A stretch of 59,650 bases of DNA from UBA7398 sp964632545 (GTDB taxonomy: Bacteria; Actinomycetota; Actinomycetes; Nanopelagicales; Nanopelagicaceae). Below, in pieces: positions 34,413-44,418 of the stretch. The notes under the pieces were generated by a model, which was not told where the DNA came from, searched no databases, and worked only from the letters and a program-made list of their open reading frames with translations. The stretch covers positions 1-59,650 of the forward strand of contig CAZWBQ010000009.1 of assembly GCA_964632545.1 (NCBI GenBank), in the 5' to 3' direction. The stretch's first letter is position 1. Each line of letters starts with the position of its first letter. The position numbers were made by a program, and so were the translations under genes.

Positions 34413-35981
34413 CTCGCTATATTTATTAAGCACACTTGTAATCGTCTCTGCATTTTTATCTCGATCAGGAACTTTAACTACAACTACTCGAACACCATCT
34501 TTGTGGTGCGCAATTTCATGGTTTAAATCAGAAGCGTTCTTAACAATTACATTTGAGATTCCATAACTTGCAGCCACTTTTGCAATATCAATCCCATGGG
34601 GAGTACCAAATATGCTCTCGAATCCTACGACGCCGCGTTGCGGCAAAGTTGAGAATATTCCGCCACCATTATTATCAATCACAATGATTAACAAATTAGC
34701 ATTAATAACGTTGGTAAGTGCAGCAACGTCATGCAAGAAACCTAAGTCGCCCACAATTGCTACGGTTTCTAAATATCGAGTTGCAATTCCCATAGCAACT
34801 GAAATATTTCCATCAATTCCAGCTAATCCTCGATTTGCAAATGTTGCTATGCCGTTTCTCGGAATTGCAAAACTTTCCAAATCTCGAATTGGTCTAGATG
34901 AGGAGATAAATAGCGCGGTTTCGTCTCGAAGTTGAGCCGCTACCATCTTTGCAATTGAACTCTCGCACCAATCAGGAAGTTCGCTTATAGATTTTGCCGC
35001 CAAAATTTCATATTTATGCCAGAGTGAAATCCATTCCTCATCTGGCTTAATTGGCTTTTCAATTTTTGGGATATTGTAAAGTTTTTCATCGGCAGTTCTT
35101 GAAAAATCCACATTCTCCATGCGCGGATCTATTACAACTAATCGATTTGCTCCTTGGATAAAAGTGTTTATAGACCTAGAAAGCGTTGTCCGGCCAATTA
35201 CAAAAATAACATCAGGTTTAAGGACATTTCTAGCGCGCTCATCTGAGAGTAAAATTGGCGCATGTGCGATTGAGTCTTTAAAAGAAAGTGGATCTTCAGT
35301 AATTAATGGAGCACCCAAAGATTTAGCAAACGCTTCTATTTCGGCGATTTCAAAGCCGGCGCGATCATGGCCCACAATTAATACATTTCGCGGTTCAACT
35401 TTCCTTATTTCGCTTTTAACTCTGGTTATAGATTTTGGTTCAGTAACATGAATCCCAACTAACCAATCCTTAGCATCGGTAGCAAGAAGTGGTTCTTCAA
35501 ACTGTAAATTAAAATGAATTGGTCCAGAGCCCGTTAATAAATTTTTGGCATCAAAAGCAGTTGCAGTATCAATACTTGACCGGACAAACCCGTTAAAAAA
35601 ATCATTCTGATTTGTGGTTTGGTTTGCTCCGGTATTTCTTAAACGCGCTGGCCGATCTGCAGATATAACTAATAGTTTTAAATCACTGTGATGCGCTTCC
35701 AGTACAGCTGGATAGTAATTGGCTACTGCTGTACCGCTCGTGCAAATTACCGGAACATACCGATTAGTTGCCTTTGCGATTCCTAAAGCAAAAAATGCAG
35801 CGCTACGTTCATCAATTCGAATATGCAATTCGATTAGGCCGCGTTGTTGCGCTTCATATAGCGCGATAGAGAGCGGCGCATTTCGGGAACCAGGCGATAA
35901 GACAAAATCACTAATTCCAAGTTCTATAAGTTGTCGAATTGTATGGCGGGCTAAATTAGTAGCGAGATTCAAGGTTTCCAC
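34398..35981 (-). CDS. menD: 2-succinyl-5-enolpyruvyl-6-hydroxy-3-cyclohexene-1-carboxylate synthase
   Basis: A 527-residue thiamine-diphosphate enzyme that joins isochorismate and 2-oxoglutarate. The N-terminal LSPGSRNAPLSIAL and IRIDERSAAFFALGIAKAT contain the catalytic Glu, and the C-terminal IDNNGGGIFSTLPQRG is the cofactor-binding motif. It follows menC with a 13-nt overlap. Confidence 0.92.
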   Translation of the reverse strand: METLNLATNLARHTIRQLIELGISDFVLSPGSRNAPLSIALYEAQQRGLIELHIRIDERSAAFFALGIAKATNRYVPVICTSGTAVANYYPAVLEAHHSDLKLLVISADRPARLRNTGANQTTNQNDFFNGFVRSSIDTATAFDAKNLLTGSGPIHFNLQFEEPLLATDAKDWLVGIHVTEPKSITRVKSEIRKVEPRNVLIVGHDRAGFEIAEIEAFAKSLGAPLITEDPLSFKDSIAHAPILLSDERARNVLKPDVIFVIGRTTLSRSINTFIQGANRLVVIDPRMENVDFSRTADEKLYNIPKIEKPIKPDEEWISLWHKYEILAAKSISELPDWCESSIAKMVAAQLRDETALFISSSRPIRDLESFAIPRNGIATFANRGLAGIDGNISVAMGIATRYLETVAIVGDLGFLHDVAALTNVINANLLIIVIDNNGGGIFSTLPQRGVVGFESIFGTPHGIDIAKVAASYGISNVIVKNASDLNHEIAHHKDGVRVVVVKVPDRDKNAETITSVLNKYSELVVL

Positions 35982-36973
35982 CCTTCTCTAGATATCCAAG
36001 CATTAGCGCCACTCGCCCATGTTTTTCTAATCCGATCTTGCCACCAAGCTTTACGTTCTGGAAGTGCTGCAAAATTTAATAACGCGCTCTGACTTGGAAT
36101 GAGTGGTTCCACAGACATTTCGCCATTCACTATTGGAAGCGACCCAACATCGCTGACAAAGAGCGCGCCGGTTCCTAACCCCGAGTCATAACTTAATTTT
36201 GGAAGTGATGCAGCTAATTGAAGTTCGTGGCTAATTCCCACTGCAGACTCTAGTGCGCTTGAAATTACCGATGGCAAAGCATGATGGGCCGCCAATGATA
36301 GTGCCCGTCGCACACCTCCCAATGGTGCTGCCTTTAAAATCATAATATCTATCGCGCCATTAATATTTATAGCAAATGGATCTTGCGCTTTTCGAAAAAC
36401 TTCATCGCCCGCGATTTTTATTGGAATATTAAGATTATTTTTTAATGCACGAAGTTCTGAAATTGATGTGCAAGGCTGTTCTACATATTCAAAAAACTCT
36501 CCAGTGATCTCATAAATTGCGTGTAAGGCAGTTTTTGCATATTCCACATCCCAGCTTCCATTTACATCCACTCTTATTTTTGAAGTTGGCATCAACGATC
36601 GCACAATTTCAACTCTCGCTAAATCTCGCTCAAGATCGTTGCCCACTTTAATTTTCACAGTTTTGCTTCCTGGATACCAAGAAAGTATCTCTGCAATTCT
36701 GAGTTTAGAATCGATCTCCGGTAGCGTGGCATTAATTGATATTGATTTCCGGATTGGAACTATTGCAGGTGCGAAAGCTGCTTCAACTCCACTCATTAGC
36801 CAAGGCAATGACTCGTTTTCGTTGTACTCTAAAAATGGTGAGAATTCACCCCAGCCAAATGGCCCCTTAAATAGCGCTATTTCACGGTTTTCAATACCAC
36901 GAAATTTCACCTTCATTGGCAGGGATAAGACATGTAGCGAAGTTAAGACTTCGTTCAGAATTGTTGCACTCAT
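35969..36973 (-). CDS. menC: o-Succinylbenzoate synthase
   Basis: A 334-residue enolase-superfamily dehydratase. The active-site set is complete: Lys107-x-Lys109, Asp136, Glu165, Asp190 and Lys214. Its place between menB and menD fixes its role. It is only distantly similar to the second family member at 11141-12247, in line with separate functions. 5 nt separate it from menB. Confidence 0.9.
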   Translation of the reverse strand: MSATILNEVLTSLHVLSLPMKVKFRGIENREIALFKGPFGWGEFSPFLEYNENESLPWLMSGVEAAFAPAIVPIRKSISINATLPEIDSKLRIAEILSWYPGSKTVKIKVGNDLERDLARVEIVRSLMPTSKIRVDVNGSWDVEYAKTALHAIYEITGEFFEYVEQPCTSISELRALKNNLNIPIKIAGDEVFRKAQDPFAININGAIDIMILKAAPLGGVRRALSLAAHHALPSVISSALESAVGISHELQLAASLPKLSYDSGLGTGALFVSDVGSLPIVNGEMSVEPLIPSQSALLNFAALPERKAWWQDRIRKTWASGANAWISREGWKP

Positions 36974-36978
36974 AAAAA

Positions 36979-37857
36979 TTAAGGACGTTTAGGAAATTTA
37001 TCAAAATCGGGTTCGCGTTTTTCTTTATAAGCGTCGCGACCTTCTTGGCCTTCTTCAGTTAAATAGAAAAGTAAAGTGGCATCGCCAGCTAGTTGTTGCA
37101 CACCTGCAAGGCCATCGTCAGCTGCATTAAGTCCGGCTTTCAGAAGTCGAATTGCCATTGGTGAGTGGCGTAACATTTCACGACACCACGAAACCGTTTC
37201 AGCTTCTAACTCTTTAACTGGCACAACAGTATTTACAAGCCCCATATCTAAAGCTTCTTGTGCATCGTATTGCCGACACATAAACCAAATTTCACGCGCT
37301 TTCTTTTGGCCGACATGCCGCGCTAATAAACCTGCGCCATATCCGCCATCAAAGGATCCGACCATTGGGCCTGTTTGGCCAAACTTCGCATTGTCTGCTG
37401 CAATTGTTATGTCGCAAACAACATGAAGAACGTGACCGCCGCCAATTGCCCAACCAGCAACCATTGCAACTACTGGTTTCGGAGTCCGACGAATTTGGAC
37501 TTGCAAATCTAAAACATTTAATCGACCGATTCCTTTTTTCCCAAGCGCATCGCTGCCAATGTATCCGTCATCGCCACGAACGTTAATATCGCCACCAGAG
37601 CAGAAAGCTTCAGTTCCGGCGCCGGTAAAAATTATTACACCGACTTTTTCATCATCGCGGGCAAACGAAAATGCTTTTTCTAATTCAGCAAGCGTTTCGG
37701 GGCGGAAAGCATTTCGAACTTCTGGACGATTAATTGTTATTTTTGCCATTCCTTCAGCAATTTCATAACGAACATCAGTGAAGTTTTCCGATCCCGCGCC
37801 GCGCTCCCAATTAGGGATGGTTCGGCTACCCGGTTCTCGCTTAATCGGTTTGCTCAC
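36979..37857 (-). CDS. menB: 1,4-Dihydroxy-2-naphthoyl-CoA synthase
   Basis: A 292-residue crotonase-fold enzyme closing the second naphthoquinone ring. TGAGTEAFCSGGDINVRGDDGY, GWAIGGGHVLHVVCD and QTGPMVGSFDGGYG are MenB hallmarks, including the active-site Asp and Tyr. It heads the minus-strand menBCD run and is divergent from menE. Confidence 0.94.
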   Translation of the reverse strand: MSKPIKREPGSRTIPNWERGAGSENFTDVRYEIAEGMAKITINRPEVRNAFRPETLAELEKAFSFARDDEKVGVIIFTGAGTEAFCSGGDINVRGDDGYIGSDALGKKGIGRLNVLDLQVQIRRTPKPVVAMVAGWAIGGGHVLHVVCDITIAADNAKFGQTGPMVGSFDGGYGAGLLARHVGQKKAREIWFMCRQYDAQEALDMGLVNTVVPVKELEAETVSWCREMLRHSPMAIRLLKAGLNAADDGLAGVQQLAGDATLLFYLTEEGQEGRDAYKEKREPDFDKFPKRP

Positions 37858-37930
37858 GATCTTGCCTCCAGTAACTTCGAATAATTCAATATATCCGCGC
37901 TAGCGCTATATGGAATAGCCTAAGCGAATT
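37858..37930. promoter_or_regulatory. Divergent menB/menE promoter region with palindrome
   Basis: A 73-nt spacer between divergent starts. It contains the 10-bp perfect palindrome GCGCTAGCGC (37897-37906) flanked by near-symmetric ATAT(CC)/(T)ATAT. It may be an operator controlling both men runs, but no regulator is known here. Confidence 0.4.
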
Positions 37931-38971
37931 ATGGTGCCAACCGCTAAACGAGAATTAATTCATGCGCAAGATCAGTGGTCGATCGCACAACTTTGCACCG
38001 CTCTTATGAATGCGTTAGCTGGTGCTGGGCCCGCACTTGGTTTTGGCGAAATAACCAGCACAAACGTGGAATCTGACGTGGCTTTAATTGTTACAACAAG
38101 TGGTTCAACTGGAAAAGCTAAAGAGATTGCCTTAACCGCACGTGCTGTAACAAAATCTGCTGAAGCTGCAAATGAATTCTTGGGTGCTAAGAACGGAAAT
38201 ACTTGGTCACTATTACTTCCATTAACTCATATCGCAGGGATAAATGTCTTACTTCGAGCTATCCAACTTAACAGTGAAATAATAGATAATCGAAATGTTA
38301 CTGAATATAAAAAAGCGGATTTCGCCGCAATTGTGCCGACGCAACTTCATCGAGCACTTACTACAGATATTAAATTGCTGAAACATTTGCAGGAAGCTAA
38401 GGCGGTCTTGGTAGGAGGCGCACCACTTTCGAAAAAAGATAAAGATGGTGCAATTGCAAACGGAATAAATGTTGTAACAACTTACGGAATGTCAGAAACT
38501 TCAGGTGGTTGTGTCTACAACGGTCTCCCGTTGAAAGATGTTTTTGTAAAAGTCGAAAAAAACGTAATTTACTTACGTGGTCCAATGTTGGCTCAAGTAC
38601 CACTTGAAGATGGCTGGTTCAAAACATCCGATTCTGGAGAATTTGAGAATGGGAAATTAATAGTTTTTGGAAGATTAGATGATCAAATTATTTCGGGTGG
38701 CGAAAAAATTTCATTGAGCGCAGTTGAAGAAGCCCTAAACGAAAACTTTAAAAGTACTTTTTTAGCATTCGCAAAACCCGACCAAGAGTGGGGTGAACGC
38801 CTATGTATTGCAACGACTTTAGGGCTATCACAAGATACGATTTCGCACTTCATGAAAAATAAATTTGGCGAACATGCAACGCCTAAAGAAATTCACAAAG
38901 TCTCGGAAATTCCATTAATTGGAATTGGTAAACCAGATCGGGCAAAACTAATTGAGAGATTGGCTAAATGA
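37931..38971 (+). CDS. menE: o-Succinylbenzoate-CoA ligase
   Basis: A 346-residue acyl-adenylate enzyme. The P-loop TTSGSTGKAKE, the TYGMSETSGG motif, and the GRLDDQIISGGEKIS hinge are clear, and the C-terminal GKPDRAKL contains the catalytic Lys. It is short compared with the 450 or more residues of many MenE proteins, because the N-terminal part is reduced; short versions are common in actinobacteria. Overlaps menA by ATGA. Confidence 0.87.
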   Translation: MVPTAKRELIHAQDQWSIAQLCTALMNALAGAGPALGFGEITSTNVESDVALIVTTSGSTGKAKEIALTARAVTKSAEAANEFLGAKNGNTWSLLLPLTHIAGINVLLRAIQLNSEIIDNRNVTEYKKADFAAIVPTQLHRALTTDIKLLKHLQEAKAVLVGGAPLSKKDKDGAIANGINVVTTYGMSETSGGCVYNGLPLKDVFVKVEKNVIYLRGPMLAQVPLEDGWFKTSDSGEFENGKLIVFGRLDDQIISGGEKISLSAVEEALNENFKSTFLAFAKPDQEWGERLCIATTLGLSQDTISHFMKNKFGEHATPKEIHKVSEIPLIGIGKPDRAKLIERLAK

Positions 38972-39837
38972 CAAAGTTAAATGAATGGGTTGGTGGGGCT
39001 AGACCAAGGACCTTACCTGCGGCAATTGCGCCGGTATTGGTTGGCACATCGCTTGCTGGCGTTAGTTTCAATCTTGTTCGAGCACTCTTAGCTCTAATTG
39101 TGAGTCTCTCCTTACAAATTGCAGTTAATTTTGCAAACGACTTTTCCGATGGCATCAAAGGAATTGATGAGGATCGAATTGGTCCAATTAGATTAGTTGG
39201 CCAAAAACTAGCAACTCCTAAAGCAGTGAAGCGCGCAGCTTATTTATTCTTTTTTATCGCAGGGGTCGCGGGCTTAATTCTCGCTATTCAAACTTCGATC
39301 TGGTTAATCGCGGTTGGCGCAGTCGCAATTCTTGCTGCATGGACATATACAGGTGGACCAAAACCATATGGGTATTCCGCGCTGGGTGAAGTTTCGGTCT
39401 TTATTTTCTTTGGAGTTGTCGCAACTGCAGGTAGTTACTTTGTACAAAGTCAGAAAATTACGTTTGCAAGCTTGGTACTTTCCGTACCAATCGGAGCTTT
39501 AGCTTGTGCAATCCTGGGATTAAATAACTTACGAGATTTAGCCAAGGATGAGGTTGCAAAGAAGCGTACTTTGGCAGTTATTTTAGGTGATCGTAAATCT
39601 CGAATTTTTTATGTTCTACTTTTAATGCTCGCTCATTTATCTGCCTTGCTCGCAACTTTTGCTTCACCTTATATTTTATTTACGCTCGTGCTGCTGCCCG
39701 TTTCTGGAAGATTAAGTAGAAACGTTCTTGATGGCGCAACGGGAAAAGCGCTTATTCCACTCCTGGGAAATACTGGAAAACTCCAAATAGGTTTTGCCTT
39801 CTTCATCTCAATCGCGCTCTTTGCATCTTCACGCTAA
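38968..39837 (+). CDS. menA: 1,4-Dihydroxy-2-naphthoate polyprenyltransferase
   Basis: A 289-residue UbiA-family membrane prenyltransferase with about eight or nine helices. The first Asp-rich motif is ANDFSDGIKGIDEDR near residue 52 and a second (NLRDLAKDEVAKKRT) near 186. It joins the polyprenyl chain to DHNA to give demethylmenaquinone, the substrate of MenG. Confidence 0.92.
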   Translation: MTKLNEWVGGARPRTLPAAIAPVLVGTSLAGVSFNLVRALLALIVSLSLQIAVNFANDFSDGIKGIDEDRIGPIRLVGQKLATPKAVKRAAYLFFFIAGVAGLILAIQTSIWLIAVGAVAILAAWTYTGGPKPYGYSALGEVSVFIFFGVVATAGSYFVQSQKITFASLVLSVPIGALACAILGLNNLRDLAKDEVAKKRTLAVILGDRKSRIFYVLLLMLAHLSALLATFASPYILFTLVLLPVSGRLSRNVLDGATGKALIPLLGNTGKLQIGFAFFISIALFASSR

Positions 39838-39846
39838 ACTCCCAAT

Positions 39847-40101
39847 ATGCGTTTCCTACCGGTCGTATTAGCTTTTGCTTTTACTATTTATACATTGGCC
39901 GATTGCGCACGAACACCGCAGGAACTAATTAGAAATCTACCAAAATGGGCTTGGGTGTTAATAATTTTGTTAATCGGAACTATTGGCGCAGTGGCTTGGT
40001 ATATCGCTGGCCGGCCAAAGCGGCCGCGAAATGGTGGTGGATTTAAAAAAGGAAGAATTATTCCACCAGATGACAACCCGGATTTCTTACGTAATCTCTA
40101 A
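39847..40101 (+). CDS. PLDc_N domain small membrane protein
   Basis: An 84-residue protein with two hydrophobic segments (about 3-20 and 36-54) and a hydrophilic basic tail. The pattern TIYTLADCARTP...LPKWAWVLIILL is that of the phospholipase D nuclease N-terminal domain, found alone in many actinobacterial small membrane proteins. It is not catalytic. It lies 9 nt after menA; its function is unknown. Confidence 0.75.
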   Translation: MRFLPVVLAFAFTIYTLADCARTPQELIRNLPKWAWVLIILLIGTIGAVAWYIAGRPKRPRNGGGFKKGRIIPPDDNPDFLRNL

Positions 40102-41001
40102 CTAAAGACCGGAGTAAGTATGTCTTCCGGTTCCCCAAACATTTATATATACATAATTAAATAAGAATGTAGATCCAGCAAAAAGGCATAGCCAAGCAGC
40201 TTTCTTACCTTTCCACCCAGCAGTAACCCGCGCATGTAAGTACGCTGCATATGCAACCCAAGTTATAAATGCCCAAGTTTCTTTTGGATCCCATCCCCAA
40301 TAACGACCCCAAGCTGACTCGGCCCAGATAGCGCCGGCAATTACCGCAAAAGTCCAAAGCGGAAATACAAATGCAACTAAGCGATAAGTCAGTTGATCAA
40401 GCGATTCAAGAGAAGGCAACCGTTTAGCCCAAGCATTTCTACCACCGCGCGATTCCATTCGATCAAGAATTAAATAAGTAGCTGCAATGGTATTGGCTAA
40501 TAAAAATACGCCTCCAGACATTATTGCTGCGGAAACATGTACAACTAACCAAGTTGATTTAAGAGCTGGAACGAGTGGTGCGCTAGGCCGATAGAGAAGT
40601 GTTATCGCAGTTCCAAGTACTAATAGAACCGCAATGGAGATTGGTAATCCAAGCCACCGTAAATCAAATTTCTTTAACGCTGCAAGATATGCTCCAGTAA
40701 ATGCAAGTGCGCCAGTAATTGAGAACTCATACATATTTCCCCATGGAACTCGGTGTGCAGATAAACCGCGAACAATTACACCAGCAAGTAATAATAAAAA
40801 ACCTAAAATCATAAGTGAAGTTGCAATTCGTGCAACTTTTTCAGTCTTAGTGCGATCAAAAATATTTTTTCGGGTAGCAGATTCATCGCCGCGAACTGAC
40901 CAGGCAGTTTCAATAGCATGAAGAAAAAAAGTTAAGGTAAAGACAAAGAGTGCTGAATAAACTAAGTTGTTAGATAGATACGCTAATGAAGTTGAATTCA
41001 T
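40102..41001 (-). CDS. ccsB: Cytochrome c biogenesis protein CcsB/ResC
   Basis: A 299-residue membrane protein with eight or so helices. The haem-handling Trp-rich signature WGRYWGWDPKETWAFITW lies near residue 231. With ResB it moves haem across the membrane and attaches it to apocytochrome c (System II). Stop codon abuts the stop of the PLDc_N gene on the other strand. Starts right after resB. Confidence 0.9.
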   Translation of the reverse strand: MNSTSLAYLSNNLVYSALFVFTLTFFLHAIETAWSVRGDESATRKNIFDRTKTEKVARIATSLMILGFLLLLAGVIVRGLSAHRVPWGNMYEFSITGALAFTGAYLAALKKFDLRWLGLPISIAVLLVLGTAITLLYRPSAPLVPALKSTWLVVHVSAAIMSGGVFLLANTIAATYLILDRMESRGGRNAWAKRLPSLESLDQLTYRLVAFVFPLWTFAVIAGAIWAESAWGRYWGWDPKETWAFITWVAYAAYLHARVTAGWKGKKAAWLCLFAGSTFLFNYVYINVWGTGRHTYSGL

Positions 41002-42468
41002 TTATCTCTCCTCTAACCAAGCTGTTAAGTTTATAATTTCTTTTTCTAATCCTTCAATATTGTTTTTAGAAAGTCCCGCAATTTCAACAACATCGCCAAC
41101 CTTGATCCAAATTCGGCGGCGTCGAGTAAAGAGCGAAACTAGTAAACCCAATATGGAGAGAATACTTCCAACAAGCGCATATTGCTTTCCGGGATCTCTA
41201 ACAACTTGTAAATTTACCCACGGCGTATAACCATCAAATGTGATGGTGCCCACGCCATTGAAGGAATAACTTTCACCAATTGCTAATTCCTTTAAGCCGA
41301 TCCGCTCCATTTTTGATGTATCAAGTCGGTAAACCGATTGCGGTACGCCGCTATCCATTCCGAGATCACCTTGGAAAACTGAAAAAAGCAGATGTGGATC
41401 TAGCGCTTCTGGAAATGATGAAAATGCACCGCGGCTAGCGCTGCGATCAGCAGTTGGAATAAACGAACCGATAAAACCAATTTGTGGATTCATATCTGGA
41501 ATCTTGATCGCACCGGTGGAAGTCAAGTTTGCATCTTGAGGTAAGAATGGAACCGCTCCTTGAAATGCTATGGCTCCAGATTTATCTCTAACTGTTACTA
41601 ATGGTGAATAACCATTTGCTTGTAGATATACCCGAGTGCTGCCAAAAGTAAGTGGGCTATTAACTTTTACAATCTCAGTTTTTGCCTTCCCACCAACTAC
41701 TTCTGATACAGATGTTGTGAGTGTGTAATCGATTGGAGCACTAGTCGATAAGTCGTACTCAGCTTTGAAACCCTTTAATGTAATGGAAAATGGTGGCAAG
41801 TTTTCTAATTTAAAAAATCTACCAACACTCAAATTATCGTAACTAGTTGGAGTATTAATAAACCGTTCGCCAACATTTACGATAGCTTCGCCACGCATGC
41901 CTAACACAGAACTCATCCCAATTCCAATTAATACGACAATTAAAGAGAGGTGAAAAACTAGGTTTCCGCTTTCTCGCGCGTAACCTTTTTCCGCTGAAAT
42001 TGAATTTGGATTATGGCGAATCCGAAAACGATTCTTCTTTAACCAAATCTCAGCAAGTGCAAGTGCATTATTCTTATCGGAATCAGCTACTCGATAAAAC
42101 TCTAATTGATCAAGAAACCTAGGCGTCAGTGGCGGTTTGGCACCAATTGCTTTGAAATGCTCCCACGATCTTGGGAGTACACAACCAATTAAAGAAATGA
42201 AAAGTAATAAGTAAATTGCAGAAAACCAAGGTGATCCATAAACATCAAATAGTTTTAATCGATCCATCCATTCAGCAACTCCTGGGTTATTACTGAAGTA
42301 CTCCCGCACTTTCATTGGATTCTGCGTCCGTTGCGGAAATATGGAACCTGGAATCGCGCCAACACCAAGTAATAAAAGTAGTATTAAAGCAGTACGCATG
42401 CTTGTAAGTTGGCGCCACAAATAACGGAAGAAGCTGAAACCTGTAAGTTCAAGTGGTTTATCAGACAT
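41002..42468 (-). CDS. resB: Cytochrome c biogenesis protein ResB
   Basis: A 488-residue protein with three N-terminal helices, a large extracytoplasmic domain (about 210-420) and a final helix near 430-450. The conserved start YLWRQLTSMRTALILLLLLGVGAIPGSIFPQR matches ResB/Ccs1. It forms the haem lyase with CcsB. It shares a base with ccdA. Confidence 0.9.
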   Translation of the reverse strand: MSDKPLELTGFSFFRYLWRQLTSMRTALILLLLLGVGAIPGSIFPQRTQNPMKVREYFSNNPGVAEWMDRLKLFDVYGSPWFSAIYLLLFISLIGCVLPRSWEHFKAIGAKPPLTPRFLDQLEFYRVADSDKNNALALAEIWLKKNRFRIRHNPNSISAEKGYARESGNLVFHLSLIVVLIGIGMSSVLGMRGEAIVNVGERFINTPTSYDNLSVGRFFKLENLPPFSITLKGFKAEYDLSTSAPIDYTLTTSVSEVVGGKAKTEIVKVNSPLTFGSTRVYLQANGYSPLVTVRDKSGAIAFQGAVPFLPQDANLTSTGAIKIPDMNPQIGFIGSFIPTADRSASRGAFSSFPEALDPHLLFSVFQGDLGMDSGVPQSVYRLDTSKMERIGLKELAIGESYSFNGVGTITFDGYTPWVNLQVVRDPGKQYALVGSILSILGLLVSLFTRRRRIWIKVGDVVEIAGLSKNNIEGLEKEIINLTAWLEER

Positions 42469-43193
42469 TAAATCACCGGCGCAAAATCAGATATTAGAGA
42501 TCTTAAATTAATCATGACGTCATTCCAAATTCCAAATACTTGCATTAGTCCGATAAGTATTAAGAAAACTCCACCGATATTTGTAATGTAATTACCGCGT
42601 TTTGTTAAAAACGACCGGAGTTTGCGAGATTTTTCTAACGCTAAGCCAAATAGCAAAAACGGTAAGCCCAAACCAAAACAATAAGCTAGCGACAGAATCG
42701 CACCTCTTGCCGCACTTCCCTCTTGGAAAGCTAGAGTTTCAACTGCACCAAGGGTTGGACCAATGCAAGGTGTCCAACCTAATCCAAATAGAAAACCAAG
42801 AATCGGCGCACTTGCTATTCCCGAAAACTTTTGCATAGATGGACGCCAACTCCATGAAAATTTTTCACTATTAATGAAGATAAAACCAAACCCAATTGTT
42901 AAAATACCCAATACTCGGGTTAGCCAGTCAGAGTTTTCAGAAATTGTGGCGCCGAGTGAACCGAATAGCGCGCCATAAATAGCAAATAAGAATGCAAAGC
43001 CCGAAATAAACAAAACCGTACCAAGTACGATTCTAGATTTTGAATTACTTACTCCAGCTATATAGCCAAGAAATCCTGGCAATAACGGGAGCACACATGG
43101 CGAAATAAATGAAAATAACCCCGCAATGGCGGCAATCACCATTGCAAAAATAAGATTCCCATCAAATACTTGGTTTACAAAAAAATCGCTCAT
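42468..43193 (-). CDS. ccdA: Thiol-disulphide transmembrane transporter CcdA
   Basis: A 241-residue protein with six or seven helices. Both active-site Cys are visible: in ISPCVLPLLPGFLGYIAG and in LGWTPCIGPTLGAV. It passes electrons from cytosolic thioredoxin to the outer-face ResA so apocytochrome Cys residues stay reduced. 1 nt separates it from resA. Confidence 0.92.
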   Translation of the reverse strand: MSDFFVNQVFDGNLIFAMVIAAIAGLFSFISPCVLPLLPGFLGYIAGVSNSKSRIVLGTVLFISGFAFLFAIYGALFGSLGATISENSDWLTRVLGILTIGFGFIFINSEKFSWSWRPSMQKFSGIASAPILGFLFGLGWTPCIGPTLGAVETLAFQEGSAARGAILSLAYCFGLGLPFLLFGLALEKSRKLRSFLTKRGNYITNIGGVFLILIGLMQVFGIWNDVMINLRSLISDFAPVI

Positions 43194-43194
43194 G

Positions 43195-43734
43195 CTACTC
43201 CGCCAACAATTTCTTAATTAAGTTTTCTAAAGCTAACACTGTTATTTCGCCACTTATTCGAGCTGCAATTCTGTTTTCTTTATCCAGAACTAAAGTTGTT
43301 GGGATTGCGTTGGGTGATAATTCACCGCGGAATTTCAATAAAATTGCATCATCAGTCAACGTTGGATAGGAAATTCCGAATCGCTTTACAAATGCATTTG
43401 CAGAAGAAAGATTGTCTCTCGTTAATATCCCGATAAACTGTGCCTCTGGATACCTATTAGCTAAAACTTCCAGAGCAGGAGCTTCGGCGCGGCAGGGCGA
43501 ACACCAAGATGCCCAAACATTAACCACTGTAATTTTCTTGTTTTTTGCGATAAATGTGGCACCATCTAACGTCGGACCAGAAATTTCTGGTGCAGCTTTT
43601 CGATCTCCTTTCGCAATGAATACAACTGCGCCGTTTCCTGATATGAATTTATCTTCGTTTGGTGTCGAGATACCACCTCCAGCACAACTTGTCAGAGTCA
43701 AAGTTAATGCAATAACTAATGTAATTCGTTTCAT
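43195..43734 (-). CDS. resA: Lipoprotein thioredoxin-like ResA/TlpA
   Basis: A 179-residue thiol reductase. I chose the ATG at 43734 because it starts a clear lipoprotein signal (MKRITLVIAL..., lipobox Cys17); the open frame is longer but without support. The thioredoxin-fold active site is Cys78-Ser-Pro-Cys81 in ASWCSPCRAE. It reduces haem-binding Cys for the ResB/CcsB system. Confidence 0.9.
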   Translation of the reverse strand: MKRITLVIALTLTLTSCAGGGISTPNEDKFISGNGAVVFIAKGDRKAAPEISGPTLDGATFIAKNKKITVVNVWASWCSPCRAEAPALEVLANRYPEAQFIGILTRDNLSSANAFVKRFGISYPTLTDDAILLKFRGELSPNAIPTTLVLDKENRIAARISGEITVLALENLIKKLLAE

Positions 43735-43735
43735 A

Positions 43736-44365
43736 TTAGGATTTTTTTGGAAGCAAATGCGCTGCCGGTTCACTGTAACTTAAACCTGAAATCATTCCAT
43801 TACTATCAAAATGAACACTTGTAATAGAGGCTAATGTGCATTGGCGTTTTCTAGGATCATGCAAGAAATTTCGATGCTCTATCGCAGATCGCATTATCCA
43901 AATCGGTAATTGATGCGAAACACAAATTGCATCTTTACCTTTTGCAGCTTTGTTAGCTGCGAAAATTGCAGCAAACATACGATTTACTTGATCAACATAT
44001 GGTTCACCCCATGATGGACGCCATGGGTTCCATAAATGTCGCCAAGCACTCGGTCTACGCAATACGCCATCACCAACTCCAAATGGTTTTCCTTCAAAAA
44101 TATTGGAAGCTTCAATTAAACGATCGTCGGTGGTGATTTGAATGTTATGCATTTTTGCAATCGGAGCAGCGGTTTCTTGCGCTCGTTGTAGTGGGGAGAC
44201 ATGGAGCGCGCCAATATTTAGATCTTTAGACCATTTTGCAACAGCTTCAGCCATCGCTACGCCACGTTCAGATAAACGCCATCCTGGTTCTCTTCCATAA
44301 AGAATTTTTCCAGGATTTTCAACCTCGCCGTGACGAAGCACGTGAACGGTTGATTGGCTTTCCAT
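43736..44365 (-). CDS. Histidine phosphatase family protein
   Basis: A 209-residue phosphoglycerate-mutase-like phosphatase. The phosphohistidine loop is Arg11-His12-Gly13 (LRHGEVENPGKILYGR), and the second His lies in CVSHQLPIW near residue 150. In actinobacteria this gene often precedes the cytochrome c maturation genes, as here, 1 nt from resA. Substrate unknown. Confidence 0.85.
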   Translation of the reverse strand: MESQSTVHVLRHGEVENPGKILYGREPGWRLSERGVAMAEAVAKWSKDLNIGALHVSPLQRAQETAAPIAKMHNIQITTDDRLIEASNIFEGKPFGVGDGVLRRPSAWRHLWNPWRPSWGEPYVDQVNRMFAAIFAANKAAKGKDAICVSHQLPIWIMRSAIEHRNFLHDPRKRQCTLASITSVHFDSNGMISGLSYSEPAAHLLPKKS

Positions 44366-44418
44366 GACTTAAGCATAAAGCAGTAATTCGCGACGAGTTC
44401 CGCTTCTTTCGCTAAGGT

